Shown: positions 20,438 through 31,302 of the stretch, piece after piece
Position numbering within the stretch: position 1 is the stretch's first letter
How the letters are laid out: every line of letters begins with the position of its first letter
NCBI GenBank assembly: GCA_018350325.1
Contig: JAEVLN010000011.1
Coordinates: 1,236,449-1,300,448, forward strand
DNA: 64,000 bases
Direction: 5' to 3'
DNA from: Globodera rostochiensis
Taxonomy: Eukaryota; Nematoda; Chromadorea; Rhabditida; Heteroderidae
Program-made: the position numbers and the translations under genes
Notes under the pieces: generated by a model
What the model saw: only the letters and a program-made list of their open reading frames with translations
What the model was told of the DNA's origin: nothing
Database searches by the model: none

Positions 20438-21497
20438 TCATATAAAAATATCGGGCGACGGGCGCATTGGATTCAGTCCAACATGGGGCTGTTTTGGTGT
20501 CATCAACGACTGCGACCGATTACTTGTGGTACCTAAAATTATCAGAACATTTTGAAGTAGGCAAAGATAATGAATGACAAATTTGATTACCCAATACCAC
20601 TCATAAGCGCAAATCTCCGTATAAATCCACGGCAGACGATTGCGGCATAACGGATAATGCCGGTCTGCCCCTTCGATGATCTTTGGGGAAATAGGCATAA
20701 ATGAATTATTCTTCTGTTAGCCAACAAGAAAACATACCGCGTATCGAGGCGTAAGCTAAAAAAGACGAAATTGCTTAAAACAAATGGGATCTTGGGACAT
20801 AAATTTGTTTTTTCCATGATTTTTTGCTGATAATATCTGTCGTCCTTGATCACAAGCTTGTAGTCCTCGTCACAACACTCGGCGGATTGCTTCCATCCCT
20901 CCGTCCATTGGCAAAATGTCGGTTTTTCCCCAAAATTTGCTTTGATCTGGTCTTTGCAAGAGGACGATGTCTTCGGGTCCTGCGCCATCACCTTTTTCAT
21001 CTTTGAAAGTGTCGGATCCTAAAATCGAATAGACACATTTCATTATTTTACACTTATGGAGAAAGTTTTAAGCTGATCTTTGTATCAAAAAAGCCACTGA
21101 ATCGCACATTGCATATTTCGATTTGTTTCGTTAAAACACTGAAATTCCTTTTTTATAATATTTAAACAATTTTTGCCAATAATTTGTGGGATAATTCCGT
21201 AGACTTTCTATAAACAAATGCCAATATTTTTGCGTTTACGTAAATTCTCACAGTCTTGCAACATTCACAGCGCGTGCTTTTGTCGCAGCACATCCCCTTC
21301 ATTATTTGGTCAAAATGCAGGGGATCGCAAGCGCAATAGACTGGTTTATCTTTGCACTTTTGGTCCTTGTCCAATGCCCCAACCATATCAGCCTTTTTGG
21401 TGGAATAATTGTTGAAGCAGCATACTGTAATTACCGATTACCATTACCAAACTCTTACCGTGTTTTCTTTCTTCCAACTGAACATCCGGCCCACTGG
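20438..21497 (-). CDS. Secreted cysteine-rich protein paralogue, 5' end missing
   Basis: Paralogue of the gene at 22430-24476, with the same exon order. Exons 21497-21459 (13 codons, PVGRMFSWKKENT) and 21392-21252 (DKPVYCACDPLHFDQIMKG, then MCC and CECC) are in phase. A third starts at 21018 (DPTLSK, then CQWTEGWKQSAECCDEDY), followed by LTPRYA (20756-20739) and a final exon near 20690-20440. No signal-peptide exon is found upstream, where repeats lie. The intron before LTPRYA would be only 26 bp, so the 3' part may be degenerate. Probably a truncated duplicate. Confidence 0.5.
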
Positions 21498-21589
21498 CTT
21501 ACAGTTAAAAGGGGAAAATTATAACCCCAATAATTATTTATAAAACTTAAAATCTATGCCAGGCTGAACGTATAACGCGCCTTAATGAT

Positions 21590-21835
21590 TGATTGTCCGA
21601 TCGATTAAGAGACGAGGTTTTCATGATTTTAACATGGTTTTTTTGTTGCAAAAATGGGACAGAATCCCACGGGAACCCGGATCAGGATTTTTAAAAGGTG
21701 TCGGCGGTGCCGAAAGGCGCCACCGCGAAAATGTTTTGATTTTAAAGAATCTTGCTAAAAAAATTGGTACAATAATTACCAATGCATTTGACAAAGAATT
21801 TTTAAATAGGTAATCGGTAATTTTGTCCAACCAAA
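21590..21835. repeat. Copy of the GATA/GAAA-hairpin repeat
   Basis: GCGGTGCCGAAAGGCGCCACCGC at about 21704-21726 forms a stem with a GAAA loop. It is followed by the usual A-rich tract and a TTGCTAAAAAAATTGGTAC motif. It belongs to the dispersed hairpin family described in the findings. Confidence 0.65.
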
Positions 21836-22429
21836 AAAAAAAATTCTAAAAAATGTAATGGCGCACTATTTTTTAAAAATCGAGAATTTAAAAAATTTTT
21901 AGTAATTGTTTTCACCACAATAGATGCTTAACTGAAAGTCCTAAAAAATATGTTTACATAGTCGGGTTTGGATTTTATAAAATTTGGAAATTTTGGAAAA
22001 TTGTTTGAATTTGGATCGACGTTCGAAATCGGCAGAAATGGATGTTAGCATTTTTTGAAAAATTTTTAATTAGGGCGACTTTTTAGCACAATATGAAAAC
22101 ATATTTTGGGGGGTTTTTTTAGCACATACTATTTACTGACTAATTTAAGCTTTTTCAGAGTTTTAGCACGTATTTTGCCATTTTTCAAAAAATTGCTTAA
22201 GAAAAATGCAATAAAACCGAAAAATACACCCCCTAAGGATCGTTTAAAAATTTTCAACTGAAGAAACTCAAATTTGAGGCACTTTTTTCGAAAATTCTTA
22301 AGTGATACTTAATTAAAAACATTAATGTATCCTTAAAATGCAAAAATTTTTTAAACCAAAAATTCCTCAAATGGGCATTATGGCCAAACATACCAGTTCA
22401 CCCGTTCCAGGCGGAACCACGCGTGGAAC
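21836..22429. other. Gene-free AT-rich stretch
   Basis: Between the two paralogous secreted genes. It holds a TACACCCCCTAAGGATCG motif (about 22225) typical of the hAT MITEs here, but no complete element. Confidence 0.4.
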
Positions 22430-24476
22430 CTAAAATTTCTCGTAATTTTCAGTTGGGAGAGATAAAAATTCCATTACCCAATACCACCCAACAATGGCAT
22501 AATCCACTGTCTTTATGCTGCCTTTTTTAAGGATACCATCCGAATAACCAGGGCCCCACAAATCTTTATCCAGCGTGACTCCATCAATGCGCCAATAGTG
22601 AGGCTTTTCTGTATTCCACTAAATATACTCTTTTTAATATAATTCAACAGACAAACGACTACAACAATTACAAAAAGTTACCGCATATCGTGGAATGTGC
22701 TAAAACAGGAAGTGTTAATAAGGGTATTAGAAATAAGCGGCTCCCGACCTGCCAATATTTGTATTCGTAATAAGGGTTCGTAAAGAACCTCCACTCAAAG
22801 AGCCTGCTATTGAAAAGTCTGCTTTGGTAGCTCACAAATCTTCCATCCCCATCTTTGAGGCGGTAGTCTTCATCGCAGCAAGAACTAATCGGCCACCCTT
22901 CCGTCCGTTTGCAGGTTGCAGTTGGGTAATCTTAAAGAACATTGGTACCGGATTTTTTTATTTTAAAATAAAGGTTTTATGCAATCTGATACGCGGGGGT
23001 TATCGAGGTAGCTGATCACAAATATAAAATCACATTCATCATACTTTCATCTAATATAGGATTTAACATCTATAATTTTTGAAAATTAAAAAAAATCTGT
23101 TCTTTTATAAAACTGGTTCTAGGGGTTTAATGGGCCGTAGAAGCCGACCTGATCTCCATTTTGAACGATTTCAAACCACGCACCCGATTTCAAACATTTG
23201 GTCAAGAAATTCAAAATGTTTCAAAAATCAAAAATTAATTTTTGAACAAATTTTCAAAAATCGTAGATTTGAAATAATGTAGTATTACATATGATGAATC
23301 TGATACCATATTCGTGATCAGCGACCTCGATAACCCTCGGGTACCTCTCAGAATTGCATAAAACTTTGATTTAAAAATAAAAAAATTCGGGACCAATGTT
23401 TTTTTTAAGATTACCCGTTTTTCCTTGTGAGCACTCTTTTTCCCCATACTTTTTGGGTACACGGAGCAACTTTAAAAATAACATTAAAAAGTATAATGCC
23501 TCGAATTTACTTGCGGTAGCTTTGAAATGATCGGATCCTTAAAGAACTAAAAATCAACTAATTTGTAAGGCATAAATCAAATTACTTAAGTGTTAAATAC
23601 ACGTAAATAATTAAATTGAGGTGCCAATAATCTTTTACCGTCCAACAGCAACCGCATTTATCGTCTTCGCTGCAGCACATCCCATCCATCATCCGGTGAT
23701 GATTTGAGAATTCGCAAGCGCAATACTCTTTGTTTTTGCATTCCGGCTTCTCATCCAATGCCGAGATCATCTCATTCTGTGAATTAATTGTTAAAGCAGC
23801 ATACTGTAATATGCCAAATTCTTACCGAATTTTTCTGCACCCACGTGTACTTCCTGTTCGACGGCTTACAATTAAAAAGGGAAATTATTTTAAAACTTGT
23901 GTTCAACAAGCAGAGGGGAATTAAATGAATAAACAATAGGAATGAGAATGCATATTCTCATTCACTCACTAATTTCTTGTTTCAATTACTTTAAATACCC
24001 TTGGAGGTAATATACGATATGAGACCAATTAATTCCCTTGATCTAATTTGTATTAAATGCTTACCATTTCGCAACATCTAAACTCGTGGCCTGCGGGGCA
24101 ACACTCGGCATTTAGAGCAAAGTCTGGTAGTGGTGGTAGTGGTTTTTTTCGAACGGCCACAGGAAAGTCTAGTAGTGGCCCAAGATATGTTGCCACGCAT
24201 TCGGCCCAGCCGCACGTGCCATTGCATTTTGCCTGTCCCTTCTCTTTGCATGTTTGGCTCACGGGCATGTCCAAGGGGAACGGCTATAGAAAAAAAGTAA
24301 ACGAATTTAATTATTGATTGAAATTTCAAATTGGAAATTTCCCGGTGAGGATGGGCACAACACCAAACATTGCAACAACACCCACCCACCTGCGAATACT
24401 TCGTCGTCTTCACCTCCGTTGAGCTGACCACTGAGCTGACCACGGCCAATATGAGGAGTTGGTAAGGGCCAAACAT
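22430..24476 (-). CDS. Secreted cysteine-rich protein, nine-exon model, one intron transposon-derived
   Basis: Inferred exons: 24476-24390, 24283-24065, 23864-23826, 23776-23639, 23537-23511, 23469-23415, 22930-22749, 22699-22682 and 22618-22430. The total is 954 nt (317 residues), and every junction is GT/AG with matching phase. The start MFGPYQLLILAVVSSVVSS is a signal peptide; a T-rich AG directly precedes the ATG. Cysteine clusters: C-x-C-x-x-T-C-G-W, ECCPAGHEFRCC, YCACEFSNHH, MCCSEDDKCGCC and TEGWPISSCCDEDYRL, then an aromatic C-terminal region (AIVGWYWVMEF). No known family is recognised. It is likely secreted, conceivably a host-interaction protein, but that is inference. The gap between 23415 and 22930 is an inverted-repeat transposon. 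If it is not spliced out, the frame stops within it. Confidence 0.75.
22924..23416. mobile_element. Inverted-repeat MITE acting as an intron
   Basis: 493 bp with ends GGGTAATCTTAAAG and its inverse; the inverted arms extend roughly 100 bp (TTATCGAGGTCGCTGATCA and inverse). A 3-bp duplication GTT is at 22921-22923 and 23417-23419. It interrupts the coding exon of the 22430-24476 gene. On the coding strand the left terminus gives donor GG/GTAATC and the right terminus gives acceptor TTCTTTAAG/ATTACCC. Relatives are at about 50530-50690 and 46020-46105. Confidence 0.8.
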
Positions 24477-25474
24477 CTAAAAAATGATACATAATTATTT
24501 TTCGTCCAAGACATTTGTGGCAACTTACTATCCTTTTTCGGAACAAAAATCCTTTTTTTTTGTTTACAAAAAGTTTGTTAGAGTTGGCCAGATTTTATTT
24601 AATATGGAAAAAAGAGTTTTATTTATTTATACTAAACAAAATGTTTGTGGGGACGGACGTCTTGGCGACTGATTATCTTAATGGCGGCTGGTTATTTAAG
24701 CAAAAAACAAAGTGAATTTCATTATTCAATGCACGATGGAGACAGTTTTTATCACGAGAAAAGGGATAAAAAATGTGAATAATAAATAGAATAATTAAAT
24801 TCATTTATTTATTCGTTTTAGAAATAAATAATTTAATCATAAAGTGATAGTTTCGCAAAAACTGTAAAAAATAACACAGGAAACTTGAGGTGGTTCAAAT
24901 AGACTAACTAAGGAATTGAGTAATCGAGGTTTTTCAAAAAAAAATCTTAAAATTGATCGTCCTAAACGCTGCTGGCGTTCATTAGGTTTGACTCCAAAGA
25001 TAAAAATTTAAAGTCGTCAAAATTTATAATTAAATTCGCACATCGAATGTCATTTTTGTAAAAATTTTAATTTCAAAATAGGTCGATTTTAAGGGCTAAA
25101 TCGTACCAAAAAAAATCAAGCTCGCAAGCAAAAATAGTCACGAAATTTAAGTGGAAAACGTATTTAATTATTTAAAATCTTTTTAAAAAATCAAGAATTT
25201 CTGGTTAGGAAACAAAAATTTATCAAAACTGAGTCTTAGTAAAGAACGCAATTTTTTAGGAGTTCATTTTTTGAAAATTAAATCGATTTTTCAATGATTA
25301 GAAATATTTCAGAGATTTTTAGAGCAAAAAAATCCGGCACTAAAAAACTAATTTAAAAAGTGTTTGAAAATGAACAAATTTGGCCATCTGCCTAAAGATT
25401 TTTTAAATTTAAACGAAAACTCTTTTAGGCTCGGATAATTTCAAAGATGGAAAAGGTAACGTCATCAAGCAGGG
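24477..25474. other. Gene-free AT-rich stretch
   Basis: No credible ORF, RNA gene or recognised repeat. It lies upstream of the minus-strand secreted gene and would include its promoter, but no motif stands out. Confidence 0.4.
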
Positions 25475-25482
25475 ATCAGAGA

Positions 25483-26986
25483 CAGGTTTCTATAGGCAAA
25501 ACCCAAAAACGTGGAAAACGACTTCGAAAACGTGGAAAAAACGTGGAAATTTTTTTCAAAAACGTGGTAAAAACGTTTTTAAGCCTTTAATTTAATATAA
25601 ATTGCTCAAACAATCAGTATGCATATTTATTACTGCTTTTCACCTCTTTGAGCAAATTTGGCTGAGATATGAAGTAATTATGGGCTTGGGGGCACGTCAA
25701 ATCGGAATTGAATTTTATGGAAACAAGTGCATTTAAAAGATGCCCATAAAAAATTGATTTTTAGGGGGGGTGAGTACCTTTATATTGCATATCAGAGCTG
25801 GGCGAAATTTCGTTTCGTTTCGTTTCGTGTTTTTCGTTATTTTTTAGGCGTTTCGTGTTTCGTTTCGTTTCGTAGCATTTTTCCAGCTTTGTTTCGTTTC
25901 GTGTTTCGTTAAATGGATTTTTTTTTGTTTCGTTTCGTTTCGTGTTTCGTTAAGGACGATTTTAACAAAAAAAACCACGAAAAAGCACCCCTAAAGATGA
26001 GGTTTTTGATCAAAATTCCACTCAAGTGGTGGTGTAGTGGTGAGTGTTTGGAGTTGTATTGTACGCTGGGGTTCAGATCCTCTAGTGTGTAAATGATTTT
26101 TTCCTATTTTCTCTGAACATTTATGGCTATATATAAACAATTATAAAAATTTTTTTAATTTTCCAATTTTTTAAGAACATTTAGATCACAATTCACAAGT
26201 TTTTCATTTTATTTTGATTGGACAAAATCATAGGCGGGACCCTTTTGTTTTGCAACCTTCGTAATTTTTAGACCAATTTTCTTAACAAATCTTGTTTAAT
26301 TTTTAAATTTTACCGGCCTCCTCACATTCCAAGAACAAAAATGTTTTCTTGAAAAATCACAGAAATGCAGAAACTAGAAAAATAATACCCCAAAATCAGA
26401 CATAATTTAAAAAAATATATTATTTCGTTTCGTTTTGTTTTATTTCGTGTTTCGTTACTTTTTGGGCGTTTCGTGTTTCGTTTCGTTTCGTAGAATTTTA
26501 GCCGTTTCGTTTCGTTTCGTGTTTCGTTAAATGGAATTTTTTTGTTTCGTTTCGTTTCGCGTTTCGTTAATTGAAAAAAAAATTTTTCGTTTCGTTTCGT
26601 CGGAAAAAAAATTTGAGTTTCGCCCAGCTCTGTTGCATATTGTTAAGGAAAGAATTTTCAAAAATGCAACTTTTTTTTTGTGAGTTCTGCTTCTTTTGGT
26701 GGCGCGGGTGGGGTCGGCGGTGCCGATAGGCGCCGCCGAGAAAATTTTGATTTTTTTTTGACTTAATTTGTTAAGGAAATTGGTCTAAATTTGGCGAAAT
26801 GTTTACAAATTTTTAAAATTTATCCAATAAATTGAGAAAAAGTCCATTCGAGGCTAAACCGTGGAAAAAACGTGACAAAAATCCTCAAAACGTGGAAAAC
26901 GTGCCAGCTTTAAAAAACGTGGAAAAAATCTGACAAAGAGCCCAAATGTGGAAAAATCACGGAAACGTGCATAAATAGAAACCCTG
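25483..26986. mobile_element. hAT-type MITE, TSD ATCAGAGA
   Basis: The ends CAGGTTTCTAT and ATAGAAACCCTG are inverted, with an exact 8-bp duplication ATCAGAGA at 25475-25482 and 26987-26994. Subterminal DNA iterates AACGTGGAAAA. It contains a second hAT element (25793-26632) and a GATA-loop hairpin at 26707-26733. Confidence 0.85.
25793..26632. mobile_element. hAT-type MITE nested inside 25483-26986, TSD TTGCATAT
   Basis: CAGAGCTGGGCGAAA and TTTCGCCCAGCTCTG are inverted ends with an exact duplication TTGCATAT (25785-25792, 26633-26640). Both termini iterate TTTCGTTTCGTG. The core holds a tRNA-like module (GTGGTGTAGTGGTGAG at about 26030, GGGTTCAGATCC near 26080) and a CCAATTTTCTTAACAAATC motif. 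Confidence 0.88.
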
Positions 26987-26994
26987 ATCAGAGA

Positions 26995-27420
26995 TTATTT
27001 ATTTATTAAGCAAAGTCGAGTCTTTTTTAATTTACGCCTCGATCGATATGCGATAAGTTTTGTCCACCTCCATAAAAAAGTCTCAAAAATTTTGGTCAAA
27101 TTGTTGTTGCCTGTTTTCTTCGAACGAGGACGATTTGAAAATCTCAAAAAATCTCGTGAGTTTTATCGAGATTCTCATCGAGTTTTTTAGCTTTCGCTGC
27201 TGGTCGTTGTGATTCGAGGTAATCCCCTCCTCCATAAAAAAGAATCATTCATTAATTTGAATATAATTAAAACCCAAAAAAACAACTCCATATTATTCTG
27301 TAACCGAATTAATAAATATTTCACAACGGAAGCTAAACGACCGGCTATTAAACTGGCCTTGGGGTTATAAAAGCAAAAACTTGTGGTTTTTTTACAGAAT
27401 AATTAATAATTGTTTTAAAG
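26995..27420. other. Gene-free stretch, possible 5' part of a small gene
   Basis: AT-rich. A TATA-like TTATAAAAGC is at about 27365 and TTTTTTTACAG at about 27388-27397, just before the candidate exon at 27421. Confidence 0.3.
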
Positions 27421-27513
27421 TCTGCCTGGAAAGCTGCACTAGCCAAGAAAGTGGAAGAAGAGAACTTTCTGAAGACGCTTAAATTCCACAAAAACCGGAC
27501 AGAAATATTTTAG
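27421..27513 (+). CDS. Candidate terminal exon of an unknown gene
   Basis: After the acceptor TTGTTTTAAAG, 30 sense codons read WKAALAKKVEEENFLKTLKF and more, then TAG. The composition is coding-like and less AT-rich than its surroundings. No ATG or upstream exon is identified, so this is only a candidate. Confidence 0.3.
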   Translation, partial: SAWKAALAKKVEEENFLKTLKFHKNRTEIF

Positions 27514-27845
27514 TGATAAATTAAAACACAAACAAACAACTAAATACATATTATTCTGTAACCGTTTTTAATTAATTAATAAATATTTCAAAAAATATAT
27601 TTTATTATTTTAGTGATAAATATTATTCATTATATCTCATAAATTAATTGTTACATTTTCGCTATTTGCACTCCAATTGTTGTAGGGAATGTTGGAAATC
27701 GTTTTTCCCCCCATCAGATTGATTCATTCCCATTTTCTACCTGACATTTACTCGTCGTCGTTGTGACACACCAAACTAATTTATTTATGCTGGTGGATGA
27801 TTCAGTCAATTAAATTGTTGTAAATCGAAAACAACCAAATAATAG

Positions 27846-28029
27846 TAAAGAATAGGTAAAATGTCAGCCCCGGGTGGGACTCGAACCCACGTCCTCCACC
27901 CAATCCGTGGGCAGCTCTTCCAACTGAGCTACCGGGGCGTCCCATTAGCCTGCTTCATTATGGATGATCTTTTGCCCCCGCCATAGGCTAACCGTTCGCT
28001 TCCAACCAGCGGAACACTCAAATCCTTAC
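27846..28029. repeat. Direct repeat copy 1 containing a tRNA-like gene
   Basis: About 180 bp, from AAAGAATAGGTAAAATGTC to CACTCAAATCCTTACA, recurs nearly identically at 29027-29213. Both copies include the same tRNA-like sequence and its 3' flank. Confidence 0.85.
27867..27938 (-). tRNA. tRNA-like sequence (degenerate anticodon arm)
   Basis: Acceptor (GCCCCGG/CCGGGGC), D arm (GCTC...GAGC) and T arm (GTGGG TTCGAGT CCCAC) are perfect. The anticodon arm is abnormal: no 7-base loop with T33 forms next to a good 5-bp stem. So no identity is assigned; it may be a tRNA-derived repeat or a pseudogene. Confidence 0.5.
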
Positions 28030-28115
28030 AGCTCCATCCTCAACGGGACCGGTCCCTCGGTCCATCGATCGATCTCACATCGATCGCTTCGCTGGCGACG
28101 GTTGGGCAACCATCC

Positions 28116-29012
28116 GGGCCCGTATGCAAAGAACGGGGTAAGGGTAAGGTTACCCTCAGCTGCGGGTAACCTTACCCGTTACCCGTATTCAATGAACTAC
28201 CCCGAGTTGTGGGTTAAGTTACCCGGGTAACCTAACCCTCAGCTGCGGGTAACTTTCTACCCGTATTCAAAGAATCGAGTAACGGGTTAGGTTACCCTCA
28301 GCTGCGGGTAAGATGGCTACCCTGGGTCGGACCAGGGTAAGCACTCGACCTAGCTTCCTTTCAAATTAATTTTAAAATATTAAAAGTCATTAAAAATAAA
28401 TTCAAGAGTGGGACTAATAAAATAAAATCTGCTCTTTCATCTGACATAAATTTTAAATTTTATTTTTAATTTTTTGAATAGATATCTCTGAATTAAAGTC
28501 TGAGTAATTTTTTGTGCAGCAATCTGTGAGAAAATTAGCATAAATAGAAAAAACAAATTTATTTATAAAAGAATGCAGATTTTTTCTCTTTCAAACAAAG
28601 TTGTTTATTAATTTTAAAAAATATTTAGGGCTTTTTTTCGGCATACGGACTCGAATCCAAACCGGGAAATAACTGACTTTAAACTTAACCGATTCAGATT
28701 TTCTAAAAACCATTCGGAAGCTCTTGTCGAGATAAAGCTATCATTAAGCTAAAGCTTTGCGATTGAACAATTTTCAAAAAAGTTATGGCCAGAACACTCT
28801 GGTCTGGATTCGGTTCGGTTGTCTTTTTATCCAATGCTATTCAAAGAAGCGGGTAACGGCTAAGGTTACCCGCAGCTGAGGGTAAATAAGGGAGTTTCGG
28901 GTAAGTTTCATTGAATACGAGTTAACCCGCAGCTGAGGGTAAGGTTACCCGGGTAGCCTTACCCGGGTAACCTTACCTGGGTAACTTTACCCCGTTCTTT
29001 GCATACGGGCCC
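28116..29012. mobile_element. Inverted-repeat element with iterated GGTTACCC/CAGCTG subterminals
   Basis: GGGCCCGTATGCAAAGAACG and its inverse are the ends of an 897-bp unit. Both sides iterate GGGTAAGGTTACCC and CCTCAGCTGCGGG. The middle is AT-rich and non-coding. No target duplication is evident. It lies between the two tRNA-like direct repeats. Confidence 0.75.
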
Positions 29013-29026
29013 CGCTGCTACCAGTA

Positions 29027-29213
29027 AAGAATAGGCAAAATGTCAACCCGGGTGGGACTCGAACCCACGTCCTCCACCCAATCCGTGGGCAGCTCTTCCA
29101 ACTGAGCTACCGGGGCGTCCCATTAGCCTGCTTCTTTATGGATGATCTTTTGCCCCCGCCATAGGCGTTTTAACCGTTCGCTTCCAACCAGCGGAACACT
29201 CAAATCCTTACAT
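29027..29213. repeat. Direct repeat copy 2 containing a tRNA-like gene
   Basis: Second copy of 27846-28029, differing by a few substitutions and a 4-bp insertion near 29167 (GGCGTTTTAACC). Confidence 0.85.
29046..29116 (-). tRNA. tRNA-like sequence, second copy
   Basis: Same as 27867-27938 except one base lost at the 3' acceptor strand, so it is more degenerate. Confidence 0.45.
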
Positions 29214-31302
29214 AATTAATTAATTCATTTCACTTTATTTGGTTGGGCTTAGGTATGTTCGAATCGTTTATATGCAAAATGAGTCTTTCCCTATAAATTT
29301 ATAAATTCTCAGAGATAAAAAATAACTTTTTTGGATCTCTGAAAAGAGACTTTTTTTGTCCGTTAATGATTTTGTCCTAGCGATGATCGGCCCAGTGCCC
29401 CACGGCCTCCTCGACCTCGCAATTTTTTGAGAGAAAGAAAGAGGTGGGCTTATCAATGAACATATAAATTGCAAGTGTTTGCGGTTGCGTATTTTTTGGA
29501 TTTTACGCAATTGGTTTTCAAATAAAAAAATATATCGAAACGAATACTTGTATTATTTTTAAATACTAAACAGAGTTATGGTAAAAAACATTGAGGTCGA
29601 CACGCGTGGTAATTTTTTTTTTTGCTATGCCAATTTTATAATATTTTTAATTAAAATGCACGCAAAAATGAATTGTGAGTTCAATTTCCTTAATGCTGAT
29701 TTTTGTGAAAATTTTCCTGAAATTCCAAGGAAAATACTTATTTTGTGAGATTTAGATTAAATTTCTTCACAAAGAGGCCGATTTTTTTTCTGATTGGGCT
29801 TTCTATTGAATAAATATTGGGTTAGAGTTTTATTTAAAAAATTTGGAAAATCCAAAAATTTTTAAATTACGGAAATGGCGCTTTTTTGAGGTTGCGGATT
29901 GCGATTGCGAGTTGCGATTTTTTTTGTACTGTTTTCTGGGGCTCAGAGGAGTTTTAACCCCAAGTGAATTTCTGTTGAGCGAATACTTGAGTTAGTGACT
30001 TTCAGTATGTTGCAAAAGTATAGAAACCCCTAAGTTTTTGACTGTTTGACCACTTAGACTGAGCCGATCGAGCTGATTATGAAAATATTAAGATTCAAAC
30101 AGAAAAAGGGAAAGCGAAATTATTTTTCTCTAAACGACACATGCCGAGTGCTAACAAATTAACAGAGCGAGAACAGGGTCAGTAGGGCTGCTCGAGAGTC
30201 TCGGTTTCGGTTCACGAGTCGCAAAATTTACAAATTTTAGATTTTATTCTTTTAATTTAAAATGGCTTCTTTTATTGATTTCTAGTCGAAAAACAAAAAT
30301 ATTCCTCAGAAAACCTTAAAAATTGTGATTTTTACAATTTTTCGGCACATTTTCATAACGAATTTACTAAAACTTTAATTTTTCCCCGACGGCACCTATA
30401 TTTTCTAAGGTGAGCCATATTGTCTATCTGTCGAGGCATTTGGGAGAGGGCTGAATTCGATTATTTTAAAATATTACATCCAAATTTTAGGTCTTTAGGA
30501 AAGGCAAAAAAATGTCAGAACAAATTTGAATTTGGACCAAGAACCCCACACTCCTAAATCTGCCCACCGAACCAATATTTCGCCGATTAGACATTTCGCC
30601 GATCGGACACTTTGCCGATCGGACATTTCGCCGGGTGGACCTTTTTCTATTGGATAGTTCGCCAATTGAAGTTTTTGTCGTTGGACATTTCGCCGTTTGG
30701 ACATTTTAAGGCATTTTGTCGATTGGACCTTTCTGCCAATCTGACATTTTGCCGAGCGGAAAGGGGCGTTTGGATTCCAGGGGCATTTAAAATATATACG
30801 GAATTTTTTTGGAAAATGCTTTAAAATTTAACTGAATTTTGAAAAAAATGTTTAATTTCCAACATTTTGACCACGGAATTAGTGTCAGCAGGACGAAGTC
30901 CAAAGTAAATTGAATATCGAGGTACTGACTTCGTGTTGTTCAACTGCTGCTGCCAGTGCCGATACTACTCAGCCACAACGTGGACACATTCAACACCTCG
31001 AACTCAAAATCCCGACGATTTTGGATCGATCCCCGCTCCAATTCCCGACAGTACCGCCCCCGACTCCAACCGTTTGTTATTTCCCGATCACAAACCCAGA
31101 AACTGATTAACATTTTCTCCTGACAATCAAATCATTCTCAGCACCACAACCAGCCAGCCCCCTCCCCCCCCCCCCGCCTTCCGTTATCAGCTCAGCCATT
31201 TATAAATGTCATTTCAAAATACACAATTGAGGAATTAATTGATCAGTCTGATCAATGATTAAACCCCGTTGATTATGATTCGATGTAATGTTTTGGTTGC
31301 CA
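29214..31302. other. Largely gene-free stretch
   Basis: AT-rich. 30580-30770 is a degenerate minisatellite of GACATTTCGCCGATCG units, related in wording to 8825-9236. At 30928-31107 an open frame ends FPDHKPRN and contains FNCCCQCRYY, a possible 3' exon with no supporting structure. A C-run lies near 31165. Confidence 0.4.

Noticed and set aside
22924..23416. Simple interpretation as a pseudogenising insertion
   Set aside because: Possible, but the terminal GT/AG pair is in frame and the rest of the gene has no lesion, so splicing is the better hypothesis. Kept as a finding with an explicit test.
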